Shown here: positions 16,439 through 24,659 of the stretch, piece by piece
Layout: each line of letters starts with the position of its first letter
How positions within the stretch are numbered: position 1 is the stretch's first letter
DNA from: Pseudomonas sp. SID14000
Lineage (GTDB): Bacteria; Pseudomonadota; Gammaproteobacteria; Pseudomonadales; Pseudomonadaceae
Direction of reading: 5' to 3'
DNA: 64,000 nt
Assembly (NCBI RefSeq): GCF_002165135.1
Contig: NZ_NFZQ01000002.1
Span: 372,001-436,000 of the forward strand
Position numbers and translations under genes: made by a program
The notes under the pieces: generated by a model
What the model saw: only the letters and a program-made list of their open reading frames with translations
The model's database searches: none
What the model was told of the DNA's origin: nothing

Positions 16439-17743
16439 TCAGAACCGCCGCTCGCGGTAATCGATCAAGCTGGAAAACACTGCAATCAACACCGCCGCCA
16501 CCACAAAGAAGATCAACGCAAAGAAGTAATCCCCGGTGAACTGCACGATCAGCCCGATCACGATCGGCACCAGCACCCCAGCCATGTTGCCGCAGAAGTT
16601 CATGGTGCCACCCAGCACACCGGTGCGCGACGGCCCGCCGATGATCGCCGGCAGGCACCAGTACATTCCGCACCAACGGATGAAGAACATCGCCACGCAC
16701 AGCAGGCTGATCACCGCGACGGTTTCACCCACATAGGCTGCTGCCAGGATGCACAGTGCCGCTACCAGCGCCGAACCACTGAACATGGTGCGCATTACCA
16801 GGTTCGGCGAGGCACCGCTGGCCCGCCAGCGGTCACCGATCCAGCCACCGATCAGCTCGCCGACAAACCCGCACATGAAGATCAGGAAGGTCGCCCCACC
16901 CATGGCCGAGATGTTCAGGCCATGGGCCTTGTGCAGGTAACTCGGCATCCAGGTCAGCAGGCCGTAGAACACCGCCAGGATGCAGCTGTAGCCGGCGAAC
17001 ATGGCAAAGATCGAACGGTCCTTGAGCAGCTCGCGCAGCGGCAGGCTGGCCTTGGCTGCCGCAGCATGAGCGCTGGCGTTGCCTTCGGTGATGTGGCGCA
17101 ACTCGGCTTCGTTAACCCCCGGGTGCTCGCTGGGGTGGTTGCGGATGTACTTCCACGCCAGGATGCCGGCCAACACGGTGCCGACCCCGGCCACCACGAA
17201 GGCCAAACGCCAAGAACCCAGCCAGGCAATCAACCCGGAAATCAGGATCGCCCCCAAGGCACTGCCCAGCGGCGCGCCGCCATCCACCAGCACCGCGCCA
17301 CGGCCACGTTCGTTGGGCGTCAGCCAGGCACCATTGAGCTTGGCCCCGGCGGGCATGATCGGTGACTCGGCCACGCCCAGGCCGATGCGCGTCAGCAGCA
17401 GTACCAGCCAGTTGTGCGAGGCCGCGCCCAGCGCCTGGAACAGGCCCCAGGCCACGGTTGCCGCGCCAATGATACCGCGGGTGTGGAAGCGGTCCAGCAG
17501 CAGGCCGCCAGGGATCTGCATCAAGGCATACGACCAGAAGAACGCACTGAGCATCAGCCCCTCCATGGCTGGCGTCAGGTTGAATTCGGGGGCGATCAGC
17601 GGCAGCGCCACCGACAGTGAGGCGCGGTCGATGTAGTTGATTGCGGTCAGCAGCAACAGGATCAGGAAGATGCGCCAGCGCACCGTGGTCATCGGGGGCG
17701 CAGCGGTCAGCGCCAGGTCGGCCGGAGAGGGGATGGTCTTCAT
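16439..17743 (-). CDS. MFS transporter, anion:cation symporter (ACS) family
   Basis: 434 residues with about 12 membrane helices. The N-terminal INYIDRASLSVALPLIAPEF motif and QIPGGLLLDRFHTRG loop are hallmarks of ACS carriers for organic acids such as galactonate, glucarate or aromatic acids. ATG 17743 is used, though its RBS is weak; a downstream Met (residue 18) is possible. It is divergent from the Fe-ADH / NIPSNAP / SDR genes across a palindromic control region, so it probably imports the compound those enzymes process. Confidence 0.9.
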   Translation of the reverse strand: MKTIPSPADLALTAAPPMTTVRWRIFLILLLLTAINYIDRASLSVALPLIAPEFNLTPAMEGLMLSAFFWSYALMQIPGGLLLDRFHTRGIIGAATVAWGLFQALGAASHNWLVLLLTRIGLGVAESPIMPAGAKLNGAWLTPNERGRGAVLVDGGAPLGSALGAILISGLIAWLGSWRLAFVVAGVGTVLAGILAWKYIRNHPSEHPGVNEAELRHITEGNASAHAAAAKASLPLRELLKDRSIFAMFAGYSCILAVFYGLLTWMPSYLHKAHGLNISAMGGATFLIFMCGFVGELIGGWIGDRWRASGASPNLVMRTMFSGSALVAALCILAAAYVGETVAVISLLCVAMFFIRWCGMYWCLPAIIGGPSRTGVLGGTMNFCGNMAGVLVPIVIGLIVQFTGDYFFALIFFVVAAVLIAVFSSLIDYRERRF

Positions 17744-17823
17744 CGCAGGAGCTCGTTGTTGTGATTATCGGGAGGCGTAGCAGCTACGCAGGCCGATTGT
17801 TGGAGTGCTGCTGGCGGGGCGGG

Positions 17824-17913
17824 TAATGAAAAGAGCTGATCCGCCAATAACGCCTGCTTATTACCCGGGCAGGGGATAAGCAGTGGTTATTGGCGGATCA
17901 GCTCTTTTCATTA
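17824..17913. promoter_or_regulatory. 90-bp palindromic control region with two LysR-type boxes
   Basis: Outer arms of 28 bp (17824-17851 and 17886-17913) are perfect reverse complements. Inside, two 15-bp boxes ATAACGCCTGCTTAT (17847-17861) and ATAAGCAGTGGTTAT (17876-17890) are near mirror images; both fit the dyad ATAA-N7-TTAT expected for LysR-type operators and resemble the published PcaQ-type site ATAACC-N4-GGTTAA. Centres are 29 bp apart. It lies between divergent start codons at 17743 and 18010. Confidence 0.7.
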
Positions 17914-18009
17914 TCGACGGGCCTGGCCCGCGCTCTAGATTGCCTCGGCACGGCCCGCCAGCGTCACGGTGGGCACAACAAGAACAACGCAGTTGCCTGA
18001 GGACCCCTC

Positions 18010-19173
18010 ATGAGCCAATTCCAGTTTCATTTCCCCACCATTGCCAAATGTGGCGCGGGCCTGGCCGACCAGGCCGGTGCGCTGCTCAAGCCGTACATGG
18101 ACGGCACCCTGCTGGTGGTCACCGACCAGGGCCTGATCGACGCTGGCATCCTGGCCGGCTTCTTCGCCTCGCTGGAGCAGGCGGGCATCGACTACCAGCT
18201 GTTCTGCGCCGTTGAAGCCAACCCCGGCACCGACGTGCTGGACGCTGCCGTGGCGCTGCTCAAAGAGCGTAACTGCACCGCCGTGATCGGCGTGGGTGGC
18301 GGCAGCAGCATCGACACCGCCAAGGGCGTGGCGGCGATGGCCACCAACCCTGGCAACATCCTCGACTACGAGGGTTACGACAAACTGCTCCAGCCGCCGC
18401 TGCCGATCTTCGCCATCCCGACCACCTCCGGTACCGGCAGCGAATGCACCGCGTCGACCGTGTTCACCAACAAGCGCACGCTGTTCAAGACGGTGATCGT
18501 CAGCCCGCAGCTGTTCCCGCGTCTGGCCATTCTCGACCCGGCACTGACCCTGAAACTGCCCGCGGCCATCACCGCCGCCACCGGCATGGATGCGCTGACC
18601 CACGCCATCGAGTCGTATGTGTCGCGCCAGGCCAACCCGATCAGCCAGGCCATGGCCCTGCAAGCCATTCGCATGATTGCCGGCAGCCTGGAAAAAACCT
18701 ACTTCGTCGGCACCGACATGGCCGCCCGCGAGCAGATGCTGCTGGGCTCGTTCCTGGCCGGGGTGGCGTTCTCGCAATCCAGGTTGGGTAACGTGCATGC
18801 CATTTCTCACACCTTCGGCGGGGTGTTCAACATCCCCCATGGCATCGCCAACGCCGCCCTGCTGCCATACGTGATCAAGTTCAACCTGCCGGCCTGTCCG
18901 GAGCGCTTCCGCGACATCGCCATTGCCCTGGGCGCTGATGTGACCGGGCTCAGCGTGGAGCAGGCTGCAGCGCGTACGGTAGATGCGGTAGTGGCCCTGA
19001 ACCAGGCCATCGGTATCCCCGCGACCATCCGTGAACTGGGCGTGGACCTGGAGTTCTTGCCGCAGATGGTCAGCGACTCGATGCGCAGCGGCAACGTGCT
19101 GGTCAATCCACGCCTGACCACCGCGCGCGATGTCGAGCGCCTGATCACCGACGCCTACCACGGCAACCTTTGA
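18010..19173 (+). CDS. Iron-containing alcohol dehydrogenase
   Basis: 387 residues, ATG 18010 with GAGGA upstream. The NAD-binding motif GVGGGSSIDTAKG lies near residues 95-107 and the PTTSGTGSE signature near 137-145. Metal ligands expected for group III Fe-ADHs are visible as Asp and His in GMDALTHAIESYVS (about 195-208), NVHAISHTFGG (about 261-271) and the IPHGIANA His (about 276-283). It should reduce or oxidise an alcohol, aldehyde or hydroxy acid. First gene of a three-gene operon with NIPSNAP and an SDR; divergent to an organic-acid transporter. Substrate unknown. Confidence 0.92.
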   Translation: MSQFQFHFPTIAKCGAGLADQAGALLKPYMDGTLLVVTDQGLIDAGILAGFFASLEQAGIDYQLFCAVEANPGTDVLDAAVALLKERNCTAVIGVGGGSSIDTAKGVAAMATNPGNILDYEGYDKLLQPPLPIFAIPTTSGTGSECTASTVFTNKRTLFKTVIVSPQLFPRLAILDPALTLKLPAAITAATGMDALTHAIESYVSRQANPISQAMALQAIRMIAGSLEKTYFVGTDMAAREQMLLGSFLAGVAFSQSRLGNVHAISHTFGGVFNIPHGIANAALLPYVIKFNLPACPERFRDIAIALGADVTGLSVEQAAARTVDAVVALNQAIGIPATIRELGVDLEFLPQMVSDSMRSGNVLVNPRLTTARDVERLITDAYHGNL

Positions 19174-19194
19174 ACCTTTAGCGGAACCACGACC

Positions 19195-19509
19195 ATGTTC
19201 TATGAAATGCGTACCTACACCCTGCACATCGGCAAGATGAAGCAATACCTGGAGCACTTCGAAAAGGAAGGCTTGCCGGTGATCTCCCGCTACGCCAAGC
19301 TGGTGGGCTGGTGGTACACCGAGATTGGCGAACTGAACCAGGTGGTGCACATCTGGGCCTACGAGAGCCTTGACGACCGCATCGAGCGCCGCGCTGCCCT
19401 GTACCGCGATGCAGACTGGCTGGAGCGCTTCATCCCCGTGGCCTTCCCGATGCTGGTGCGGATGGAGTCGAAGCTGTTGATGCCTGCCGCGTTTTCGCCG
19501 ATCCAGTGA
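19195..19509 (+). CDS. NIPSNAP family protein
   Basis: 104 residues, matching the single ferredoxin-like alpha/beta domain of NIPSNAP proteins. Diagnostic segments are FYEMRTYTLHIGKM at the N-terminus, YLEHFEKEGLPVI, GWWYTEIGELNQVVHIWAY (about 39-57) and the YRDADWLERFI helix. Small NIPSNAP proteins often sit in catabolic operons; the activity is uncertain, possibly a dimeric-barrel enzyme or accessory. It lies 21 bp after the Fe-ADH and 33 bp before the SDR, so is co-transcribed. Confidence 0.88.
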   Translation: MFYEMRTYTLHIGKMKQYLEHFEKEGLPVISRYAKLVGWWYTEIGELNQVVHIWAYESLDDRIERRAALYRDADWLERFIPVAFPMLVRMESKLLMPAAFSPIQ

Positions 19510-19542
19510 CCTTGTAACTGCATTGCATCAAGGAGCAACCCA

Positions 19543-20319
19543 ATGGATCTAGGCATTACCGGCCGCTGGGCCATCGTCTGCGCGGCCAGCCAGGGCCTGG
19601 GCAAAGGCTGCGCCGAAGCACTAGGCAAAGAAGGCGTCAACCTGGTCATCAATGCCCGTACCCAGGCCACCCTGGAGCAGACCGCCGCCGAGTTGCGCGC
19701 GGCCTGCCCGGGCATCGAGGTGCGCACCGTAGCCGGTGATGTCGTCGACGCCGAAGTACGCCAGGCGCTGCTGGCGGCCTGCCCACAGGTGGATATCCTG
19801 GTCAACAACGCCGGTGGCCCACCACCGGGTGACTTCCGTGAATGGGGGCGTGAGGACTGGCTGAAGGCACTGGATGCCAACATGCTTACCCCCATCGAGC
19901 TGATCAAGGCGGTGGTCGATGGCATGGCCAAGCGCGGCTTCGGCCGGGTGGTGAACATCACTTCCGGCGCGGTGAAGGCGCCGATCGATATTCTTGGTTT
20001 GTCCAATGGCGCACGCAGTGGCCTGACCGGCTTCATCGCCGGCCTGGCCCGTCAGCAGCGCCTGGCGGGCAGCAACGTGACGCTGAACAATCTGCTGCCT
20101 GGGGCGTTCGACACAGCGCGCCTGCAGAAGACCTTGAAGGCGGCAGGTGGCGATGTGGAAGCCACCGCCCAGGCGCGGCGCAATGCCATCCCGGCGGCGC
20201 GCTTTGGCAATGCCAGCGAGTTCGGCGCGTATTGCGCGTTCCTGTGCAGTGCGCATGCCGGGTACATCACCGGGCAGAATCTGTTGATCGATGGTGGGGC
20301 GTTCCCCGGTACGTTCTAA
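19543..20319 (+). CDS. Short-chain dehydrogenase/reductase
   Basis: 258 residues, ATG 19543 with AAGGAG upstream. The cofactor loop is AASQGLGKGCAEALG (about 12-26, TGxxxGxG-like with Ala-Ala-Ser replacing the first Thr-Gly). The NNAG motif is at about 88-91. Catalytic Ser is in VVNITSGAVK (about 138-147). The usual YxxxK position is less standard: IDILGLSNGARSGLTGF has Asn-Gly-Ala-Arg where Tyr-x-x-x-Lys is expected, so this belongs to the divergent SDR group with ...LGLSNGARxGLxGF. Last gene of the operon. Confidence 0.88.
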   Translation: MDLGITGRWAIVCAASQGLGKGCAEALGKEGVNLVINARTQATLEQTAAELRAACPGIEVRTVAGDVVDAEVRQALLAACPQVDILVNNAGGPPPGDFREWGREDWLKALDANMLTPIELIKAVVDGMAKRGFGRVVNITSGAVKAPIDILGLSNGARSGLTGFIAGLARQQRLAGSNVTLNNLLPGAFDTARLQKTLKAAGGDVEATAQARRNAIPAARFGNASEFGAYCAFLCSAHAGYITGQNLLIDGGAFPGTF

Positions 20320-20338
20320 CGGCCCGAACGCTCCCCCT

Positions 20339-20432
20339 TGTAGGAGCAGCCTTGTGCTGCGAAGAGGCCGGTATGACTTACAGAAATCTGTCAGACATAC
20401 CGGCCCCTTCGCAGCACAAGGCTGCTCCTACA
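20339..20432 (+). repeat. REPIN of the RAYT-associated family
   Basis: 94 bp, arms TGTAGGAGCAGCCTTGTGCT and inverse, with a spacer different from the RAYT-flanking copies. It lies between convergent genes. Confidence 0.85.
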
Positions 20433-20457
20433 GGTCAGAGCCCAATGGCACTGATAG

Positions 20458-21393
20458 TCAGTGAATCGCTACAGGGTTGATGTTTACCTGGGTCGAGCCC
20501 TTGTACAGCGGCTGCCCCAGCACGAACAGGAACTCGAACGCCTTGTCCTTGACCAGCGCACGGGTGTCGATCAGCTCCAGGTTGTAGATGCCACGCTTGG
20601 CCAGCATGAACTGGTTGACCGGGAATTCTTCACCGGTAGGGTTCGGGTACACCTCCGATGCCCAGGTGTCGCCACCAAAGGCAACGATGCCCTGGTCCGC
20701 CAGCCACTCGGCCGCCGGCAGGTCGATGCCCGGTTCGGTGGCGAGGAACTGCTGGTTGTCCTTGCCGATCAGTTCCAGCCAACCGGTGTTGAACAGCACC
20801 ACGTCACCCTTGCGCAGGGTAATGCCTTCTTTCTTCAGCACGGCCTTGATGTCATCGACGGTGATCGAGGTGCCGCCCGGCACGATGGCCTTGCCATAGT
20901 GCGCGGTCATGTCCAGCACCACACCGCGGGTGACCATGGGCGGTACTTTTTCCACACCCAGCTTGGTCACGCCTTCGACGGTGACGAAGTCGGCAGCCTT
21001 GTTGCCGTTGTAGTAGACGTTGTCGATACCGATATGGCCGATGCTGTTGAGCTGGGTGCCGACGCCGGTCCAGCCGTTGACCAGTTCATCGTTGAAGCTG
21101 AACTTGTTGCGGCCCAGGGTCTGGCCGGCCTGCTCGCCAGGCTGGATGTTGTACAGGTGGAAGCTGCGGTGGCGGAAGGCCGGCAGGTCTTTGCTGACCG
21201 GCACGGCCAGCGGGTAGGTCTTGCCGGTCTTGACCAGGCCGACCGCCTGCTTGACCACTTCGGGAGTGAGCAGGTTGGCGGCGCCGATTTCATCCTGTTT
21301 GCCGTAGGGTGAGGTCTGCCAGTCGGCGGCCAGGGTGGCCTGGGCAGTACTCGCCAGGGCGACGGCGAGCAGCAGGGGCTTGAAGCGTTGCAT
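20458..21393 (-). CDS. Periplasmic cyclase-family (PF04199) protein
   Basis: 311 residues from ATG 21393, which has CAGGAG 8 bases upstream; the open frame continues upstream but without an RBS. Residues 1-23 (MQRFKPLLLAVALASTAQATLA) are a Sec signal peptide. The body resembles kynurenine formamidase/cyclase-like metal hydrolases (RGVVLDMTAHYG, KGDVVLFNTGWLELIGKDN). The active-site motif is VGTQLNSIGHIGID where many members have H-x-G-T-H-x-D-x-x-x-H, so at least the first metal-binding His and the Asp are replaced. Convergent to the SDR operon; a relation to it is possible. Substrate unknown. Confidence 0.85.
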   Translation of the reverse strand: MQRFKPLLLAVALASTAQATLAADWQTSPYGKQDEIGAANLLTPEVVKQAVGLVKTGKTYPLAVPVSKDLPAFRHRSFHLYNIQPGEQAGQTLGRNKFSFNDELVNGWTGVGTQLNSIGHIGIDNVYYNGNKAADFVTVEGVTKLGVEKVPPMVTRGVVLDMTAHYGKAIVPGGTSITVDDIKAVLKKEGITLRKGDVVLFNTGWLELIGKDNQQFLATEPGIDLPAAEWLADQGIVAFGGDTWASEVYPNPTGEEFPVNQFMLAKRGIYNLELIDTRALVKDKAFEFLFVLGQPLYKGSTQVNINPVAIH

Positions 21394-21491
21394 CGGGTAC
21401 TCCTGATAGTGAGGCGTTGTCAGGAGTAGATTCTGCGCAGGGCCACCTGTGGGAAAAAGCGGCTCGGGGGACAATGACTTTTGCTTGCCGG

Positions 21492-22034
21492 TCAACAACC
21501 ATCCTCGTGCAACGCCAGGCTCTGGCGCAGCTGCTCGAGCATGGCCTGGCGCAGTACCAGTGGTGCCTGCACGCGGATCGAGCCGGCCTGGGAAAGCAGC
21601 CAGCCCATCAGCGCGCGGTTGTCGTCGACGGTGGCTATCAGCCTGGCGCCGCCGTCCGCTTGCGGTTTCAGTTGCATATCTGCCGACAGGGGTGACGCAT
21701 CCAGGCGCCGGGCCAGCGCGTCGTCGACCCAGGCGTGCAACTCGATCTGTTTCGGGGATGTGAGCGCATCGGGCTGCAGTTGCTGCGCTTCGCCCAGGCT
21801 CAGGCCCGGTTGCCAGTACCAGCCGTAGGGCATGCCCTTGCTGTTGCACTGCAGCGGGAACAGCGCCGCGAGCTCGATCAGGTCGCGTTCGACAGTGCGT
21901 TTGCTGGTGGTATGGCCCGCGGTTTTCAGAGCTGCCTGCAACTGGGTGGAACTCATCCCCGGGTGACGGCCGGGCAGCAGCTTGAGCAACTGCCACTGGC
22001 GGGCGATGGTGTGACGGGTAGGGTGGCTGGGCAA
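21492..22034 (-). CDS. Short WYL-family regulator: HTH plus C-terminal WCX domain
   Basis: 180 residues starting at TTG 22034 with AAGGA 9 bases upstream. Residues about 8-62 form a DeoR/WYL-type winged HTH (RQWQLLKLLP, SSTQLQAALK, SKRTVERDLIEL). The C-terminal 65 residues (IATVDDNRALMGWLLSQAGS, VRQAMLEQLRQ-like) look like the WCX extension of WYL proteins. The central WYL fold of about 80-100 residues expected for a normal 310-330 aa member is missing. It may be a natural short regulator or an internal deletion. Confidence 0.7.
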   Translation of the reverse strand: MPSHPTRHTIARQWQLLKLLPGRHPGMSSTQLQAALKTAGHTTSKRTVERDLIELAALFPLQCNSKGMPYGWYWQPGLSLGEAQQLQPDALTSPKQIELHAWVDDALARRLDASPLSADMQLKPQADGGARLIATVDDNRALMGWLLSQAGSIRVQAPLVLRQAMLEQLRQSLALHEDGC

Positions 22035-22205
22035 AGGGCTCGTCCTTGAAGGCAGGCATGAAGCCTGCCTTGGATAGTGGCGTTTAGCTATCGCCCAGCA
22101 TACCTTGTCACCGAATGGTATCCAAGTTCTCGCACACGGCCTTTAGTAGAGGCGCGTCCCCCCTGCGCCTTTGCCCTCTTTCGGCAGAGCACCCCCCGGT
22201 TGAAT

Positions 22206-23003
22206 TCAGATAGCCAGGCTGTCTACCACGCCGCCGTCGACGCGCAGCGCTGCGCCCGTGGTAGCGGAGGAGTAAGGGGAGGCGAGGTACACGGCCAGGT
22301 GGGCGACTTCGTCGACATCGGCGGCGCGCTGGATGATCGAGCTCGGTCGTGCGGTACGCACGAAGTTGTCGGCTTCTTCACGAATGCTGCGCCCGGACGC
22401 CTGGGCTGCATCGGCTACCAGCGCGGCCACGCCATCGGTCAGGGTCGGGCCGGGCAGCACGGCGTTCACGGTTACCCCGGTGCCGGCCAGGCGCTTGGCC
22501 AGACCATGCGAAACCGCCAGGTTGGCAGCCTTGGTGACGCCGTAGTTGATCATGTCTGCAGGGATGGCAATACCCGACTCCGAGGAGATGAACAGGATCC
22601 GCCCCCAACCTTTCTCCACCATGCCCGGGGCATAGTGGCGAGCCAGGCGCACGCCGCTCAGCACGTTGGTGTCGTAGAAGCGCGTCCACTCGCTGTCGGG
22701 CACCTCGAAGAAGTCGACGTCGTCGTAGATGCCCAGGTTGTTGACCAGGATGTCGGCCCGTGGGTGGGCGGCGAACAGGGTTTCGGCACCGGCGGCGGTG
22801 CCCAGGTCGGCGACCACGCCGTGGATCTGCCCACGGCCGCCTTGCTCGCGCAGTTCGGCCAGGGCGGCATCCAGCGACTTCTGGCTGCGGCCGGCAATGA
22901 CTACGTCAGCGTTGGCGCGGGCCAGGCCGCGGGCGATAGCCAGGCCAATACCGCCGGTCGAGCCGCTGATGATGGCGGTGCGTCCGCCGAGGTCGATGTT
23001 CAT
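22206..23003 (-). CDS. SDR family oxidoreductase
   Basis: 265 residues from ATG 23003, chosen because CAGGAG lies upstream; an open frame extends to 23057 without an RBS. Classical SDR features: SGSTGGIGLAIARG (about 13-26), NNLGIYDD (about 89-96, NNLG rather than NNAG), catalytic Ser in ILFISSESGI (about 137-146), YxxxK in INYGVTKAANLAVSHGL (Tyr about 154, Lys about 158), and PGPTLTDGV. NAD(P)-dependent; substrate unknown. A LysR gene lies 85 bp upstream on the same strand. Confidence 0.9.
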   Translation of the reverse strand: MNIDLGGRTAIISGSTGGIGLAIARGLARANADVVIAGRSQKSLDAALAELREQGGRGQIHGVVADLGTAAGAETLFAAHPRADILVNNLGIYDDVDFFEVPDSEWTRFYDTNVLSGVRLARHYAPGMVEKGWGRILFISSESGIAIPADMINYGVTKAANLAVSHGLAKRLAGTGVTVNAVLPGPTLTDGVAALVADAAQASGRSIREEADNFVRTARPSSIIQRAADVDEVAHLAVYLASPYSSATTGAALRVDGGVVDSLAI

Positions 23004-23088
23004 GGAATGGCTCCTGTGGGTGAGTTGCATCGATGGAGCCATCCTAGTGATGCGCAATGAGACTGTAAAAGACGGAATTCGACTTAGT

Positions 23089-24012
23089 TCAGACCTGTAT
23101 CGACTTGTCGAGCCTTGCGTCTGCCAAGGCCAGCACCCGCTCGCGGAAAATGCCCACGATTGGCCGCAAGTCGACCTGGTGCCAGACCGCCCATAACTGC
23201 TCGCTGGGCTGGAACCAGTCCAGCTGGCGCAGCACCACGGTCGGCCCGGCGCTGGCCGACAGGCTGCTTTGCACCATGGCCAGCCCCAGGCCGGCGGACA
23301 CCAGGCCTAGCACGCTCAACGGGTCGTTGGCCTCCAGCGACAGGCGCGGGGTGAAGCCGGCATCGCCACAGCGGGCGATGAAATCGTCACGCTTGTGGCC
23401 CTGGTCGGGCTGGCCACCGGTGATGATCCAGTCCTGTTCGTGCAGGTCGGCGGGGGTCAGCTCGGCCTTGCTGGCCAGCGGGTGCGCGGCCGGGATGGCG
23501 AGCAGCAGTGGGTCATCCAGCACCGGCTGGCCGCGCAGGTCGGGGTCATTCTTTGGCGGCGGCTCGCAAACCAGGGCAATGTCCAGGCTGCGCTGACGCA
23601 GGCCTTCGAACTGTTCGTTGGGGGTCATGTTGTACAGCGCAATGTGAATGTTCGGGCGCTCGCCCCGAATCGCCCGCACAGCGCCCGGCAGCACGCCGGC
23701 ATGGATGGCATGGTTGACGTAACCGATGCACAGCCCGCCTTCCTCGCCACGGCCCAGGCGCTTGCCCAGCGATTCCAGGCGGTCGGCATGCTTGAGCAGG
23801 CCACGCGCCTCGGCCAGGAAGGTGCGACCGTCCCTGGTCAGGTACAGGCGCTGGTTGCGCCGTTCGAACAGGGCCAGGCCCAGGTTGTTTTCCAGCTGGG
23901 CGATCTGCCGGCTGAGGGGAGATTGGGAAATATGCAGCTGCTCGGCGGCCCGGCCGACGTTCTCGCATTCGGCGACGGCCACGAAGTAGCGCAACTGACG
24001 TAGATCTTGCAT
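23089..24012 (-). CDS. LysR-type transcriptional regulator
   Basis: 307 residues, ATG 24012. HTH about 4-62 (LRQLRYFVAVAECENVGRAA, LHISQSPLSRQIAQLE), the CatR/BenM/CbnR-like branch. The effector domain starts with LCIGYVNHAIHAGVLPGAVR. It could control the downstream SDR and, formerly, the divergent MFS now reduced to a remnant, plus the Old Yellow Enzyme. The short AT-rich stretch at 24028-24046 in front of it is a possible operator/promoter. Confidence 0.9.
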   Translation of the reverse strand: MQDLRQLRYFVAVAECENVGRAAEQLHISQSPLSRQIAQLENNLGLALFERRNQRLYLTRDGRTFLAEARGLLKHADRLESLGKRLGRGEEGGLCIGYVNHAIHAGVLPGAVRAIRGERPNIHIALYNMTPNEQFEGLRQRSLDIALVCEPPPKNDPDLRGQPVLDDPLLLAIPAAHPLASKAELTPADLHEQDWIITGGQPDQGHKRDDFIARCGDAGFTPRLSLEANDPLSVLGLVSAGLGLAMVQSSLSASAGPTVVLRQLDWFQPSEQLWAVWHQVDLRPIVGIFRERVLALADARLDKSIQV

Positions 24013-24305
24013 GAGACCTCCAGGGACTTAACTATTAGTAATTATGACTTGCGCGGTCTTGATCTTGCCAGCCTGGGATGCGTTCACTTCGTCGGTTAAG
24101 CATGCTGACCAGGACTTGGTGGTTTCAACGCAAGGGGAGGGCTTTGCCCTCCATTCGCGGGCAACCCAAAAGATTGACCCTTTTGCAACAGCCCAGTCGC
24201 AACCTTTGCTTCCAGATCAAAACTCATTGTCCCGCCCCTACCTTTTTCCCATCTCCATGTCCCTCGAGAATTCACCCATCCCAACCTTCCACAGGTGATT
24301 CTCAA

Positions 24306-24629
24306 ATGCCTCTCGCCTTGACCGTACTGGCCTGGGGCGCGGTGGCCTTCGGCAATGTGCCAGGCCTGCAGGTGTACGTGGTACAGCAGGCGGAAAAGGT
24401 CGCCCCCGACGCCGTCGACGTGGCTGCCGGTTTCAATATCGCCGCCTTCAACCTGGGTGTGGCCGGTGGTTCCTGGGGCGGTGCCCAGGTGGTGCAACAG
24501 CTCGGCCTCGGCCACACCCCGTGGATCGCCGCGCTGGTCACCCTCGGTGCCCTGGCCCTGACCCTGTACAGCGGCCGCCTCGACCGCCGCGTACCTGCCC
24601 AGCCACAACCTGTCGTCAGCCGCGCCTGA
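24306..24629 (+). pseudogene. C-terminal remnant of a DHA1 MFS transporter
   Basis: Only about 107 residues remain, beginning MPLALTVLAWGAVAFGNVP and including VAAGFNIAAFNLGVAGGSW, which matches the last three or four helices of AraJ-like exporters (compare MRVMEAAKDAPNLASAVNIG in the intact gene at 11190). The 290 bp upstream (24013-24305) encode no MFS residues, so the first three quarters are deleted. It directly precedes the Old Yellow Enzyme gene, a common pairing. Confidence 0.8.
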
Positions 24630-24659
24630 CCCCTGATTCGACTTACGGAGATGCTCGCC

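Noticed and set aside
21394..22059. N-terminal extension of the cyclase frame to 22059
   Set aside because: It would overlap the WYL-type gene and bury a clear signal peptide and RBS at 21393.
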